From positions 1-64,000 of the forward strand of contig JAAWKU010000020.1 of the NCBI GenBank assembly GCA_022797535.1: 64,000 bases of DNA, in the 5' to 3' direction. Of the stretch, positions 44,898 through 54,385 are shown piece after piece. How positions within the stretch are numbered: position 1 is the stretch's first letter; every line of letters begins with the position of its first letter. This stretch comes from Lachnospiraceae bacterium. GTDB taxonomy: Bacteria > Bacillota > Clostridia > Lachnospirales > Lachnospiraceae. A program made the position numbers and the translations under genes. The notes beneath the pieces were generated by a model. It worked only from the letters and a program-made list of their open reading frames with translations, was not told where the DNA came from and did not search any database.

Positions 44898-46526
44898 TTA
44901 TCTGATCTTCACAAAATCTGGCAAACCATTTAAGCTTGTTCCCTCTCCATAGTGGCTATCTGTATAATATATTGAGCCATCTGATCCTGTAACAAATCTC
45001 TCCCCATCTCTATTATGGCCTGGCTGACGATTATTTACATCCCACTCTTGGTATGTAATTGGGTTGCCATTCGCGTCAATTGTAGGAAGTGCATTATTTT
45101 TATTTAAGTATTGTTTTCCCGCACATGTTCCCGGTGTTTGTCCTGATACGTTCCCCGTCCATCCTGCTTTATCATATTTTTCAAAAATCTGTTGCACATT
45201 TTGAGGTAACGTATCTATTTTAACAGTTGGTATTGCTGGAGTTGGAGTACTGCTGGGAACAGGTGTCGCCGTTGGCGCAGGCGTCGCCGTTGGTGCAGGT
45301 GTCGCCGTTGGTGCAGGTGTCGCCGTTGGTGCAGGTGTCGCCGTTGGCGCAGGCGTCGCCGTTGGTGCAGGTGTCGCCGTTGGTGCAGGTGTCGCCGTTG
45401 GACCAGATGTCATTATCAATAACAGATATGCCGTAACAGCATTTCGCCATTGCTCTTCTGTCCAGTTACTGGTATCATAACTCAGTCGTATATCGTTGAT
45501 AATACTTGGATTGACACTGGCAAGGTACTCCTCCAGACCAGTGTCCTCATCATGCGAGTCGGATTCCTCATCGTCCTCCGATTCTTCTTCATCCTCCCCC
45601 TCTGCCGGTGGCGTTTCTACCGTTTCTCCAGACTGATCTCCGCCGGTGCTTCCCGGACTGACTGCCGGCTGCTTTGCCAGTGCCTGCACATCATCCCCGC
45701 CCAGCCATGCTCTTGCCCTGGTTTCCTTACAGATAACAGCTTCAAAATCCGCCCATTTAAAGAGCTGCATTACCTTCACTTTGTAATACGCAACCAGATG
45801 AATTTCATCTTGATGGTTCTTTTCAAAGATTGTGGAGCGGGTGAAATTCATGCCATCCAGGCCGCCCACCACTCCCAGGCGTTCCAAAGCCGCATTGGCC
45901 TCCGCCTTGTTATCTCCAAAATGTTTCACCATAAGAGATTTGGCCAAAGGCGCCGCGATGACATGGGACTTCAAGGTTTCCAATCCCTGTGAACCCGCCA
46001 CCGCTATAATGCTCTTGAGATATGTCATTGGATTGTCTATCACATCGCCAATCTGAGCCTCCATCTTTTCAATGGAGGCACTCACATTGGCGGCATTGGT
46101 ATCCAGATTCAACAGCGCTGCCTGAACTCCGTCGCTGGTAAGATTTCCTTCCCTGAGACTATTGTTCAAACCGCGAATTTCTGCCTCGCTGGAACTTGCG
46201 GCAGTCCCCAGAGCATTATACAGATCTCCCATTGAAGAGGCCACATTGTTCAGGCTTATGGCATTCTCCTCACCTATTGCCTGGATTTCCTGATCGAACT
46301 TACGAAGCCCGCTGATCTGATAAAAATAGGAATACTGGGTCAGTTCCTTGGTTACCGTATCCATGGCATTGGATACAAGCATCTGCGCTCTGCATATATT
46401 AACAATATTCAATATGGTAAATATCACGAACAGGAAGCCCGTAAAGGATACCACTGCCTCTACCGTGGCGGAGCCCGCCTGACGTTGTCTGATCTTCTGC
46501 AGGATACGGTTTATCATACGCCTCAT
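44898..46526 (-). CDS. TadE-like pseudopilin fused to a barnase-like ribonuclease toxin
   Basis: A 542-residue modular protein. The N-terminus (RQAGSATVEAVVSFTGFLFV) is a TadE-type prepilin segment with a membrane helix. About 300 residues of pseudopilin/helical region and an acidic stretch follow, then about eight PTATPA repeats (about 371-420). The last about 105 residues are a ribonuclease domain: YQEWDVN, GERFVTGSDGS and YYTDSHY align with barnase catalytic Glu, Arg and His, and FVKIR closes it. A barstar gene follows 65 bases on. I infer a pilus- or surface-tethered toxin processed by the prepilin peptidase of the cluster. Export of the toxin domain is not proven. Confidence 0.88.
   Translation of the reverse strand: MRRMINRILQKIRQRQAGSATVEAVVSFTGFLFVIFTILNIVNICRAQMLVSNAMDTVTKELTQYSYFYQISGLRKFDQEIQAIGEENAISLNNVASSMGDLYNALGTAASSSEAEIRGLNNSLREGNLTSDGVQAALLNLDTNAANVSASIEKMEAQIGDVIDNPMTYLKSIIAVAGSQGLETLKSHVIAAPLAKSLMVKHFGDNKAEANAALERLGVVGGLDGMNFTRSTIFEKNHQDEIHLVAYYKVKVMQLFKWADFEAVICKETRARAWLGGDDVQALAKQPAVSPGSTGGDQSGETVETPPAEGEDEEESEDDEESDSHDEDTGLEEYLASVNPSIINDIRLSYDTSNWTEEQWRNAVTAYLLLIMTSGPTATPAPTATPAPTATPAPTATPAPTATPAPTATPAPTATPAPTATPVPSSTPTPAIPTVKIDTLPQNVQQIFEKYDKAGWTGNVSGQTPGTCAGKQYLNKNNALPTIDANGNPITYQEWDVNNRQPGHNRDGERFVTGSDGSIYYTDSHYGEGTSLNGLPDFVKIR
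45256..45410. repeat. 18-bp repeat encoding the PTATPA linker
   Basis: About eight to nine units of GTCGCCGTTGGYGCAGGY on the plus strand, in frame with the toxin gene on the minus strand. The linker separates pseudopilin and nuclease domains. Such arrays change length easily. Confidence 0.92.
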
Positions 46527-46582
46527 CGTTATTCATCCTCATCTGTCAGTATCTGAATTAAACTACGTCTGGAAAATCTTCG

Positions 46583-47338
46583 TTATTCTCTAATCGTAAT
46601 AGACTCTGCCATCTTTCTGGCATAGGCCTCAATAGTCCCTTCCGGCAACGGGTCCAAACTGGGACTGCTTAAGGAGTCATCCAGCACAATCAATGTAAGA
46701 TATGAGTGTTCCACCTGTTTAGTGTCCACACTATATGCCACAAAATCACACTGTCTGTCCTCTTCTTCATAGGTATAGGTATGTATTCCCGTATACTTAT
46801 ACATGGACAAATCATTGATCGTTACAGGCTCAGCCGTCTCAACTACGAAATCAAAATTATCGTAGCGCCGATTACGATCAGACTTCAAATATCGGCAAAT
46901 CTGTGGTTTGGTTGCTTCAAATGTATCCTCCAGAGATTCTACCAGCAGATTTTCATTCAAATCAATTTCTCCATCTACAAGAACAAATCCAGGACTTGTA
47001 ACAAATACATATGCAGGGTCCAGTTGGTATGCCCATCCAAAAGATGTGGGTTTTAAAGAGGGGTACTCAATATTTATTGCTACTCTCCCGGCATATGTTC
47101 TACCCGCAGTGTATATATCATAGCCAAAAAAGTCCTTCACCCCTTTCCAGTAAGGCAAATCCTCATCAACACTTTCTTCTGAGGTTTCGTTGGACTTCTC
47201 CTCCGTCTCCGGCACAGTCTCCGATTCTGAACTGTTCACCGTACTTTCTGTTCCTTCACTCGAGGCCGGTTGTCCGCATGACACCAGTCCCATTAATAAC
47301 GCGGAAATACACCCCATAAGCAAAACTTTTTTCTTCAT
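46583..47338 (-). CDS. Lipoprotein in the Tad cluster
   Basis: A 251-residue exported lipoprotein: signal KKKVLLMGCISALLMGLVSC with lipobox LVSC, then an Ser/Glu-rich linker and a folded domain of about 190 residues that I do not recognise (contains YWKGVKDFFGYDIYTAGRTY). The ATG at 47338 has AAAGGAG upstream; the longer frame to 47404 is not supported. It lies 22 bases after the giant TadG-like gene and before the barnase-toxin gene, so it probably acts at the cell surface with the pilus. AT-rich. Confidence 0.78.
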   Translation of the reverse strand: MKKKVLLMGCISALLMGLVSCGQPASSEGTESTVNSSESETVPETEEKSNETSEESVDEDLPYWKGVKDFFGYDIYTAGRTYAGRVAINIEYPSLKPTSFGWAYQLDPAYVFVTSPGFVLVDGEIDLNENLLVESLEDTFEATKPQICRYLKSDRNRRYDNFDFVVETAEPVTINDLSMYKYTGIHTYTYEEEDRQCDFVAYSVDTKQVEHSYLTLIVLDDSLSSPSLDPLPEGTIEAYARKMAESITIRE

Positions 47339-47360
47339 ACCAATAACTCCTTTCATTAAA

Positions 47361-50300
47361 TTAATATCCAGCAACACCATTGTATGGTATCGTCGCCACT
47401 GCATCTACCTGACTCTTAATGTCTGTTCCCTCTTCGATTAGTAACCTGTTAAAGAAATCCATATTCAAAAACAGCATATCTACTTTGACGCATCCCTCTA
47501 CAGTCAAATAAGTCTTTGCTTCAGCCATAGTGAAATCGCTTTTCCGATTGTGTACAAATAAAAGTTGTCCCTCCTTACCCCCTTCACCATTTGCGTTCTG
47601 CATATTCAGTTGGATCAGATCAGCCGTTCTTTTCAATATTATCTGATCATTGGCACAAACATTTATAAAAAGCATTAACATCAGATAATCCTTGTACCCA
47701 AACTTAATTAAGGATGCTACTTTCGCGGCGTTGGAGACTTTTGTGGTACTTACAGATCCCATATCCGGCTTATCCACATCTTTCAAATATTTATTGGAAA
47801 AGTTATCCATACTGGACGCTACCTTATCCTTAATTGATGTAGTTAATTCCTCACTGGCTTCCGCAATACATTCATTTGCATACTCATTTAATTGATCTGT
47901 AATATCTTCAACCTGTTTTGCCGCTATGGAGTTGACATATTCTTCCAATATATTGACTTCCTCCTGCATCATCTGTATGACATCATATCTTATCTGATTC
48001 ATTTCCCGGCATACGATATCCCCGATATCCACCGATCCTGATGCCCCCGCGTAAGCAGAATTTATCAAGTCATCTATTCTCTGATGTACTCTCCCTAAAA
48101 CTCCGTTATTTCCAATTATGCTGCCTTTGAGCATATCCTGAAGTTCATCCGCAAACGGATTACCTGCATAATTTGCAAATATCCCATTTACTTTAGCATT
48201 CAGTTCATTAAACATGGTATCTACCTTATTTTGCACTTGCGTCTGAGACATGCCTTCCCCATCCAAAGCAACGTAATCCACAAACTGAATACTATTCAAC
48301 ATTTTATCTATTTCACTTTGCAGTTCCGTGTATATACCATCCACTATCTCCTGTCCCTTGTTCTGTGCCGCATTACTGACGGTTTGGGTTAATTGCTCTA
48401 TTGCTCCCTTCAGTTCCTCCGCTGAAGCATCCAGTACTGTGTTCACCCCTTCAGTAACATATGCAACAGCATTGGAAATAGTCGTGTCAACCACATTGGT
48501 TACAACATCTTTCATGAATCCCGCTGCTCCCGATATGCTCATACTCCAGGTATCTTTAGTCTTGACAACTACCACCTTTAATCCCCTGCTCATCATATCC
48601 AGGTCTATGGCGGATTCTGCGGCAGCCAGCGCCAACTGCAGCACTACCTGCACTAACTGGTACGGAACAAATCCCGCCGTCGCCGCCTGTACAGCCAGAC
48701 CCACGGCTCGGGTAGTATTGCGGATCTCACTGTTGGTAAAAGCAAAGATGCTGTTAAAGGCAAAACGTATGGCATAAATGCTTCCCTTAGTATAGGTGAC
48801 ATTTTTAGCCGCTTCTGTATTCCCCCACAGAATGTATTCTACCTCTGCTCCATACAAATAATTATTAGCGCCTGTGATGCTGTAATTGCTGAGTGTTCTC
48901 GCCGTCCCGACATATCTGCTCAGATTCTTATGAGAAGCAATGCCCATCACCTCGGAGTAGTTCTCCAACTCTTCTCCCTTTACAACCATTTCCTGAATCA
49001 TGGTATTATAGGAAAAATTTTCGAAAATATAATCCATGATATAGACATTTTCCAATCCTGTCTCCAGAACCTTTCCCACATTCCCCAGCACAGAACTCAA
49101 ATTCTCATTTTGCTTCCCCAAACTGTTACTTGCATTTACATTACCGTCTTTATCCTCTGTGATAGACATACTGTTCGTACCGCACCCAGTGGGCTTCTGT
49201 GCACGAGAAGGCAAGGAAGCTGGGTTAACAGGCTTCTCTTTAAAGGTATATCCATATGGGTCCGCATTGGAGGCAGGTATTTCTTCTCCCGCTTCCTTAT
49301 CCTCCTTCATCTGAGTCTTTATATCCTGGTATTGCTGCTCCGGGTCTCCTTCCGTGCCATCTGTCACAATTTTCTGCTCCTCAACAGGGAAGTTCTCATT
49401 CAGATACTTTAAAAACTGAATCGGCAATACACCGTCTGTCAAAAAAGTTGCCTTTTGTATCTCCAGCGCGGGAGTGGGCTCTTCCGGATACAGCAGTTCC
49501 AACTGACTCCCCGCATACTCTTCTGTCACAATGTCCGGCAATATGTCTTTTGTGGCTGCCGGTATTGCGCCGAGTATCTGTTCGCTGGTGGCCATGGCGT
49601 CAATTCTTTTAGAACCATACTTATAATGCGAAGCATCTATGATGTATTGGTAAAAATCATTATATTTATCCCCCAGAGTGTGCACATAGGATATCAGTTG
49701 ATCCAAAGAGTCCAGATCATACTGCTTTTCTGTAGCCGCAATATCCGCCTCATTCTGTCTGCTGAATGTGTCAGCGGAATTATTCGTAACATAATCTTGA
49801 TTTACGCTTGACCATTCAATTACTTCCTCCTCATATTTCTTCACAGAGTCTCTAAGTTTATTAAGTCCATCTTCGATATCCCTCAAACTCCCTGTCAGGT
49901 TCTTCATATTCTCCCTGATCTTCAGAGCCTGTGTCTGGATAGCCGTTGCTTCTCTGGTGATTATTTTTCGAGCCGTATCCTGATAGGTCATATACCATTC
50001 CTGGTCTCTCTGGTATGCATTGGAGAATTGCATATACGTGGCTATTACTTCTATATATTTAGCAATATGATTCTCCCGTATACTTTCCAGATGTTTCACT
50101 TCATCTACCAGTATGTTATACTCCTTTTCCAGCTGTTCAAATTCCGCCTGTTTTCCTGCCAGTTCACTTTCCAGTGCGGCAATCTGTCCATCGGAAGGCT
50201 CCGCTGCCTTGGCTCTGTTATAAGCAGCTTCGGCATCACTCTCCTCTGACTCTGCCCTGTTATAAGCCGCCTGAGCCGAATTTACCGCCGCCTCAAGGCG

Positions 50301-51830
50301 GCTAATTTCCTTTTGATCGCTACCAGTATAGGAATTCAATTCATTTTCCGCTTTTTCAAGATCGCTCTGTGCTGCATTCAAATCAGAAACAGCCGCGTCC
50401 CAGGCGGACTTTTTGTTCCCCACTTCTGCCTTTGCGCTTCGGGCGCTCTCCAAAGCGCTTTCAGCCTGATCCACTTCCTGCTGCTTACGGTTCTTCTCCC
50501 TTTCCTTAGCGTCCCTGACTGCCGTCCGTTCCTCGATATGCTGTCCCATTAACGCAATGTAATTGTCCTGATACTTTTTCAGGATGCAGAGCTGCTCCAG
50601 GATCTCAGCCGCTTTACTGTATGTAATAGGCGCCCTCTCGGCATCATTTAATAGAAATGCTTCATAGAGGATAAAGGCATTTATAGCCAGCCCCCAATCA
50701 CTGTAATTCGTGTGATCATAGTTCAAATTGCCCTCTGGAAGAAAGTTGGCATTACAATAGATATGCTGCCAATTCATGTAGGAATTCGGCTGCCCCCCGT
50801 TCATAAGTTTGTCACGCTGGCTTATAACCTGGGTTTCCGCCGTTTCAAAGGTTTCCGCCAGTTCCACCTCCACAGAGATACCCCCCTTATCCGCTTCCAA
50901 AGTATCGTCATGGATAAAGCGCTGATTTGCGGAAAAACTCATCCCGATGAGATATCTGTCCGATATGGTGGGAGGCTTCAGAAGAAATATCAGGGCAAGT
51001 CTGTTGATATTTTCGTAATTCTCAGCCCAATCCTGCCTGTATTTATCCAACTGTTCCGGATACTGACGGATACCCACTATATTGGGATCCGTGCTGCCCT
51101 CCCTGCCCTTTACCGCCTGATCTCCGGTATCAATGGCCTGTACGAGACTGTCATATGATCTTATGGCATCAATAACAGTACGGCATCCCTGAGTAACCGG
51201 CTGCAGGCTCTCCTGTGCTTCCACCTGCGCCTGTACCACCTTGGTCTGATCATTTATTGTGGTAAATGCCTGTACGGAATCCAGAAAGCTGAGGCCAAAA
51301 TTCATTGGCGCCCGGTACTTCATGTAGTCCACAATCTGCTTTCTCAGTATCTCCGGATTGTCCAATCCGCTCGCGTCCACTTTATTTACCGCAAACGACG
51401 CAATCTCCATATCCAGAAAATTACTGACTTCCATATTTCCGGTTCCAGACAACAGATCATTAATCCCTCCCATAAGCTGGGATACATAGTCCCCTGCCTC
51501 CGCCTCTGAAGTCACCCCATAAGACACCAGCGTTTTCTCAAAGTACTCCCGGATCTCAGCATTTAATATTGCGCTGGCCTGATCAGGAGATGTATTCCCT
51601 TCCAAAGCCTGGGACATGGCAAAGAGTCCGTACACATCCTTCAGCACCGTGTCATAATTGGCAAGTGCGGAATTAACTGCCAGGTCCCCGGCACTGGACA
51701 CCATGGAGCGGGCCATATTGATACGGCTTGTATCCACGATCAGTGCGGAGAATACCATGGTAACAAGCAGGATAATAACCATCATCACTGAAACAGATCC
51801 CTCTATCCTTCGTTTGACTTTATATTTCAT
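47361..51830 (-). CDS. Giant TadG-like protein (DUF5702-type)
   Basis: A 1489-residue protein. The N-terminus (SVSVMMVIILLVTMVFSALIV, about 12-32) is a TadG/TadE-like signal-anchor with the usual DTSRINMARSM after it. Residues about 430-590 form a long coiled coil rich in Ala, Glu and Lys (NRKQQEVDQAESALESARSA and on), and another helical amphipathic region lies near 1150-1350. This matches the large DUF5702 proteins of Firmicutes Tad loci. It should sit in the membrane and reach outside, perhaps as the pilus base or tip. AGGAGGTGAGAA before the ATG is strong and contains the stop of the small ORF upstream. Confidence 0.85.
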   Translation of the reverse strand: MKYKVKRRIEGSVSVMMVIILLVTMVFSALIVDTSRINMARSMVSSAGDLAVNSALANYDTVLKDVYGLFAMSQALEGNTSPDQASAILNAEIREYFEKTLVSYGVTSEAEAGDYVSQLMGGINDLLSGTGNMEVSNFLDMEIASFAVNKVDASGLDNPEILRKQIVDYMKYRAPMNFGLSFLDSVQAFTTINDQTKVVQAQVEAQESLQPVTQGCRTVIDAIRSYDSLVQAIDTGDQAVKGREGSTDPNIVGIRQYPEQLDKYRQDWAENYENINRLALIFLLKPPTISDRYLIGMSFSANQRFIHDDTLEADKGGISVEVELAETFETAETQVISQRDKLMNGGQPNSYMNWQHIYCNANFLPEGNLNYDHTNYSDWGLAINAFILYEAFLLNDAERAPITYSKAAEILEQLCILKKYQDNYIALMGQHIEERTAVRDAKEREKNRKQQEVDQAESALESARSAKAEVGNKKSAWDAAVSDLNAAQSDLEKAENELNSYTGSDQKEISRLEAAVNSAQAAYNRAESEESDAEAAYNRAKAAEPSDGQIAALESELAGKQAEFEQLEKEYNILVDEVKHLESIRENHIAKYIEVIATYMQFSNAYQRDQEWYMTYQDTARKIITREATAIQTQALKIRENMKNLTGSLRDIEDGLNKLRDSVKKYEEEVIEWSSVNQDYVTNNSADTFSRQNEADIAATEKQYDLDSLDQLISYVHTLGDKYNDFYQYIIDASHYKYGSKRIDAMATSEQILGAIPAATKDILPDIVTEEYAGSQLELLYPEEPTPALEIQKATFLTDGVLPIQFLKYLNENFPVEEQKIVTDGTEGDPEQQYQDIKTQMKEDKEAGEEIPASNADPYGYTFKEKPVNPASLPSRAQKPTGCGTNSMSITEDKDGNVNASNSLGKQNENLSSVLGNVGKVLETGLENVYIMDYIFENFSYNTMIQEMVVKGEELENYSEVMGIASHKNLSRYVGTARTLSNYSITGANNYLYGAEVEYILWGNTEAAKNVTYTKGSIYAIRFAFNSIFAFTNSEIRNTTRAVGLAVQAATAGFVPYQLVQVVLQLALAAAESAIDLDMMSRGLKVVVVKTKDTWSMSISGAAGFMKDVVTNVVDTTISNAVAYVTEGVNTVLDASAEELKGAIEQLTQTVSNAAQNKGQEIVDGIYTELQSEIDKMLNSIQFVDYVALDGEGMSQTQVQNKVDTMFNELNAKVNGIFANYAGNPFADELQDMLKGSIIGNNGVLGRVHQRIDDLINSAYAGASGSVDIGDIVCREMNQIRYDVIQMMQEEVNILEEYVNSIAAKQVEDITDQLNEYANECIAEASEELTTSIKDKVASSMDNFSNKYLKDVDKPDMGSVSTTKVSNAAKVASLIKFGYKDYLMLMLFINVCANDQIILKRTADLIQLNMQNANGEGGKEGQLLFVHNRKSDFTMAEAKTYLTVEGCVKVDMLFLNMDFFNRLLIEEGTDIKSQVDAVATIPYNGVAGY

Positions 51831-51833
51831 TTC

Positions 51834-51965
51834 TCACCTCCTTTTATGAACTGCTTCACACTTATCCCTGTGGATCTGCTTTCCTGATGGATGAGCTTCA
51901 TCAAGGCCAGTGCTCGCCACATTGATAAAATGCACTTGCCTCATCCCCACATCATACCTGCTCAT
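51834..51965 (-). CDS. Candidate small protein, 43 aa
   Basis: AAGGAGG lies six bases before ATG 51965, opening 43 codons (MSRYDVGMRQVHFINVAST at the start, HKRR at the end) that stop at TGA 51836-51834. That stop is embedded in the AGGAGGTGA binding site of the giant TadG-like gene, so translation would be coupled. The peptide is basic with one Cys and has no membrane helix. Part of the DNA can also fold (TTTATCAA/TTGATGAA arms). No family is known. The rest of the 51966-52213 gap is AT-rich with no other feature. Confidence 0.45.
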   Translation of the reverse strand: MSRYDVGMRQVHFINVASTGLDEAHPSGKQIHRDKCEAVHKRR

Positions 51966-52213
51966 TCACAATCCTCCTTATGTTTTAAATTATTAAAAAT
52001 TATCAAGTATCTATATTTTTATAATGCTGTTTTCATTCTGATTTTTCTCAAAAGCAAAATACCATTCAGCTTTTTCTATTTCATATTTTATAATTTAATC
52101 AATTTACCATGGGCATCCCAAAAACAATTCTTCTTTTCCCCTTAATAATCTTCTTAACATTTCCAAGTCTCTTAGCCTCCCCAAAAGCGTACAAATAAAC
52201 AAACCAGCATTAA

Positions 52214-52648
52214 TCACTCCAATTTCTGATCTATGTACTTTACATTCAAATAAGGCAACATGCTTCTATCCCCTATAATTACTTTATTTCTTCTTTCCAA
52301 AACGGATCTGCACCCATTAAAAAGTACAATACATTGTTCTTGATTTTTAGAAATTAATGTTTCCATAAATTTCATCATCATTTGGTATGTACTCTGGTTC
52401 TCTGAGTAATACAGATCAAACCATATTTCATAATCCAAATCCATATTGTACTCTTCTTTAGTTATATCCATTTTTAACGATTTATCCCTCACCCTTATGA
52501 GGAAATCGCTACAATATGCTACACATTCATGTTCATTGTTTTTTTTGATTTCAATTTCTTTTGCCAATAATTCTAATTGGTGTAAGATAAATTTTTTGAA
52601 TTCAGTAAAGTTGTTGCGATCTTGCATATATAGCACATACAATTCCAT
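52214..52648 (-). CDS. Candidate immunity protein for the CdiA-type toxin
   Basis: A 144-residue soluble protein, acidic and helix-rich, with no signal peptide and no confident family (it faintly resembles SitI/CdiI-type immunity proteins). It is extremely AT-rich compared with the pilus genes. It starts 16 bases after the stop of the toxin-bearing TadE gene, the position in which CDI and other polymorphic toxins keep the cognate immunity gene. The assignment therefore rests on position, size and composition, not on sequence identity. Confidence 0.6.
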   Translation of the reverse strand: MELYVLYMQDRNNFTEFKKFILHQLELLAKEIEIKKNNEHECVAYCSDFLIRVRDKSLKMDITKEEYNMDLDYEIWFDLYYSENQSTYQMMMKFMETLISKNQEQCIVLFNGCRSVLERRNKVIIGDRSMLPYLNVKYIDQKLE

Positions 52649-52664
52649 ATATATCTCCCTTAAT

Positions 52665-54320
52665 TCATTTTGGAAGCCACCTTTCTATATTTCCATCCTT
52701 AATAATAATCAATTCTTTTAACGTTTCTATCTCATATTCCATGAATTGATTATATAAGTCCTCCTCAGACCCAGCATAATCATCCAGGTTTAGTATTATC
52801 CTTTCTGCCTGCCTTGTCGTTTTATCTTCCACATTACTCCAAATATTCCGCACATTCCTACCATCAGGAGAATAACAGTCAAACGCTTTCCCGTCAATTA
52901 AGTAATCTGGATTAGAGCCTGCCTCTATGCCATACCCATTTCCTCCCCTTCTTTCTGGAAGCATTTCTATGTCATAGCCATATTCAGCCAGCAAATCTGC
53001 GCTTTCGTTTTGACGATCAATAGGCCTTCCATCAGGTCCTGGTCTAGAGCGTTCATAATTACCTCTTGGGGTTCCGCCTCTTGGAAGCGTTGGCTCCGTT
53101 AATAACACATTTGTAGTTTGTGGCTCCGGCGTACTGCTGGGCTTCGGCACGGGCGCAGGCGTAGGCGCAATCCAATCCCCCGGCAGACTTCCGTTCAGCA
53201 GATACTCCTGCATGTAAATATACCAGTCATCCTCCGTCCAGGTACTGGTGTCCTCGCCTTCACTGATAGCGTCCACATTAGACTGGCCGAAACGCGCGAT
53301 CATGCTGTCCCGGATTTGCTGGGGCGTTACCTCTTCCTTATCATCATCCTTTTCTTCCCCGCCCGGAATTGCAACGACTCCCAGGCCGCCAGTGGAAGCA
53401 TTCCCCCCGTTTCCCACACCGCCGGTGCCATTGCCCGCCACGATGCCTGCAAAATCCCCTGCGCCGTTATCGCCTTCTGTCCCTGTGCCGCTTTCACCAC
53501 TGCCATTCTCTTCTTCGCTGCCGCTTTCCCCGACGTCTGCAAAATGGTCACCTTCACCGCCTCCACCGGCAGACGCCCCTGCTCCTCCCAAACCTCCGGA
53601 TCCCTTTTCCCCGCTCAGGAACTGAGTGAGCTTGGTTCCCATATCGTTCAGCTTGCCCAGGACCTTCTGAATATTTCCCCCGGTACTTCGGTCAATGGCA
53701 GCGCAGACGTCGATAATCAGGTCCACATTCCGGATGAATTCGTCTGGATCGTTTACTGCTGTGGCCGCCGTCACGGTATAGTTAAACTCCGTAGGCAGAC
53801 CAAAGTTTCCGAAGATCTTGGGCAAAGGGTACCTGGCGGTAATACTGACTTCCACATTCTGATAGATGATCTTGTTGTCTATCTTTACCGCGATATCCCC
53901 TGTCTCAATCTCACGCCAGGGAATCTTGGTATTTTGGATGATGTTGGAAATCTCATTCACCGTGGCGTCCCGGATATCCGCCGTATTCATCACCAGATAG
54001 CGGTAGGGCTTGATATTGTCACCCACTCCGTTGAAGCTGTCCGCGCTCAGTTGGGTCACATTGGTATCCAGCGTGCCCGATTGATGCCCCGACTGCCGCA
54101 GAATCATGGAATAGTTGGGATCGCTTATGCATCTCGCCGCATATATGGTCCCTCTCTTCGCAGCCGCATCCAGCGTGGAATGATCGTGTATGACAAAAGA
54201 CGCCAGGATCATAAAGTAAATCACAATAATGATCAATGGCAGAATTATGACATTTTCAATTAAGGTATTGGCTTTCTCGGATCTCAGTCTCTTATATATT
54301 CTCTGTAACATTATTTTCAT
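52665..54320 (-). CDS. TadE-like pseudopilin fused to a CdiA-type tRNase-like toxin domain
   Basis: About 551 residues. A TadE-type N-terminus (RSEKANTLIENVIILPLIIIV in sequence, helix about 18-40) is followed by about 200 residues of pseudopilin domain with DAAAKRGTIYAARC. A long Gly/Ser/Glu-rich region and a Pro-rich APTPAPVPKPSSTPEP linker come next. The last about 120 residues (RQNESADLLAEYGYD, NPDYLIDGKAFDCYSP, RNIWSNV, RIILNLDD, LKELIIIKDG) match, from memory, the CdiA C-terminal tRNase group. The start is uncertain: ATG 54320 fits the prepilin leader, and GTG 54395 is also open. A candidate immunity gene follows 16 bases on. Confidence 0.85.
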   Translation of the reverse strand: MKIMLQRIYKRLRSEKANTLIENVIILPLIIIVIYFMILASFVIHDHSTLDAAAKRGTIYAARCISDPNYSMILRQSGHQSGTLDTNVTQLSADSFNGVGDNIKPYRYLVMNTADIRDATVNEISNIIQNTKIPWREIETGDIAVKIDNKIIYQNVEVSITARYPLPKIFGNFGLPTEFNYTVTAATAVNDPDEFIRNVDLIIDVCAAIDRSTGGNIQKVLGKLNDMGTKLTQFLSGEKGSGGLGGAGASAGGGGEGDHFADVGESGSEEENGSGESGTGTEGDNGAGDFAGIVAGNGTGGVGNGGNASTGGLGVVAIPGGEEKDDDKEEVTPQQIRDSMIARFGQSNVDAISEGEDTSTWTEDDWYIYMQEYLLNGSLPGDWIAPTPAPVPKPSSTPEPQTTNVLLTEPTLPRGGTPRGNYERSRPGPDGRPIDRQNESADLLAEYGYDIEMLPERRGGNGYGIEAGSNPDYLIDGKAFDCYSPDGRNVRNIWSNVEDKTTRQAERIILNLDDYAGSEEDLYNQFMEYEIETLKELIIIKDGNIERWLPK

Positions 54321-54385
54321 CCACAGGTACTTCTCTTGTGTTACGGCTCCGCCGCGTCTCCGCAGCAGAGCCACAACTGCTTCAA

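Noticed and set aside
45256-45410. Possible CRISPR or non-coding repeat
   Set aside because: Repeats are in frame and encode the PTATPA linker of the toxin gene.
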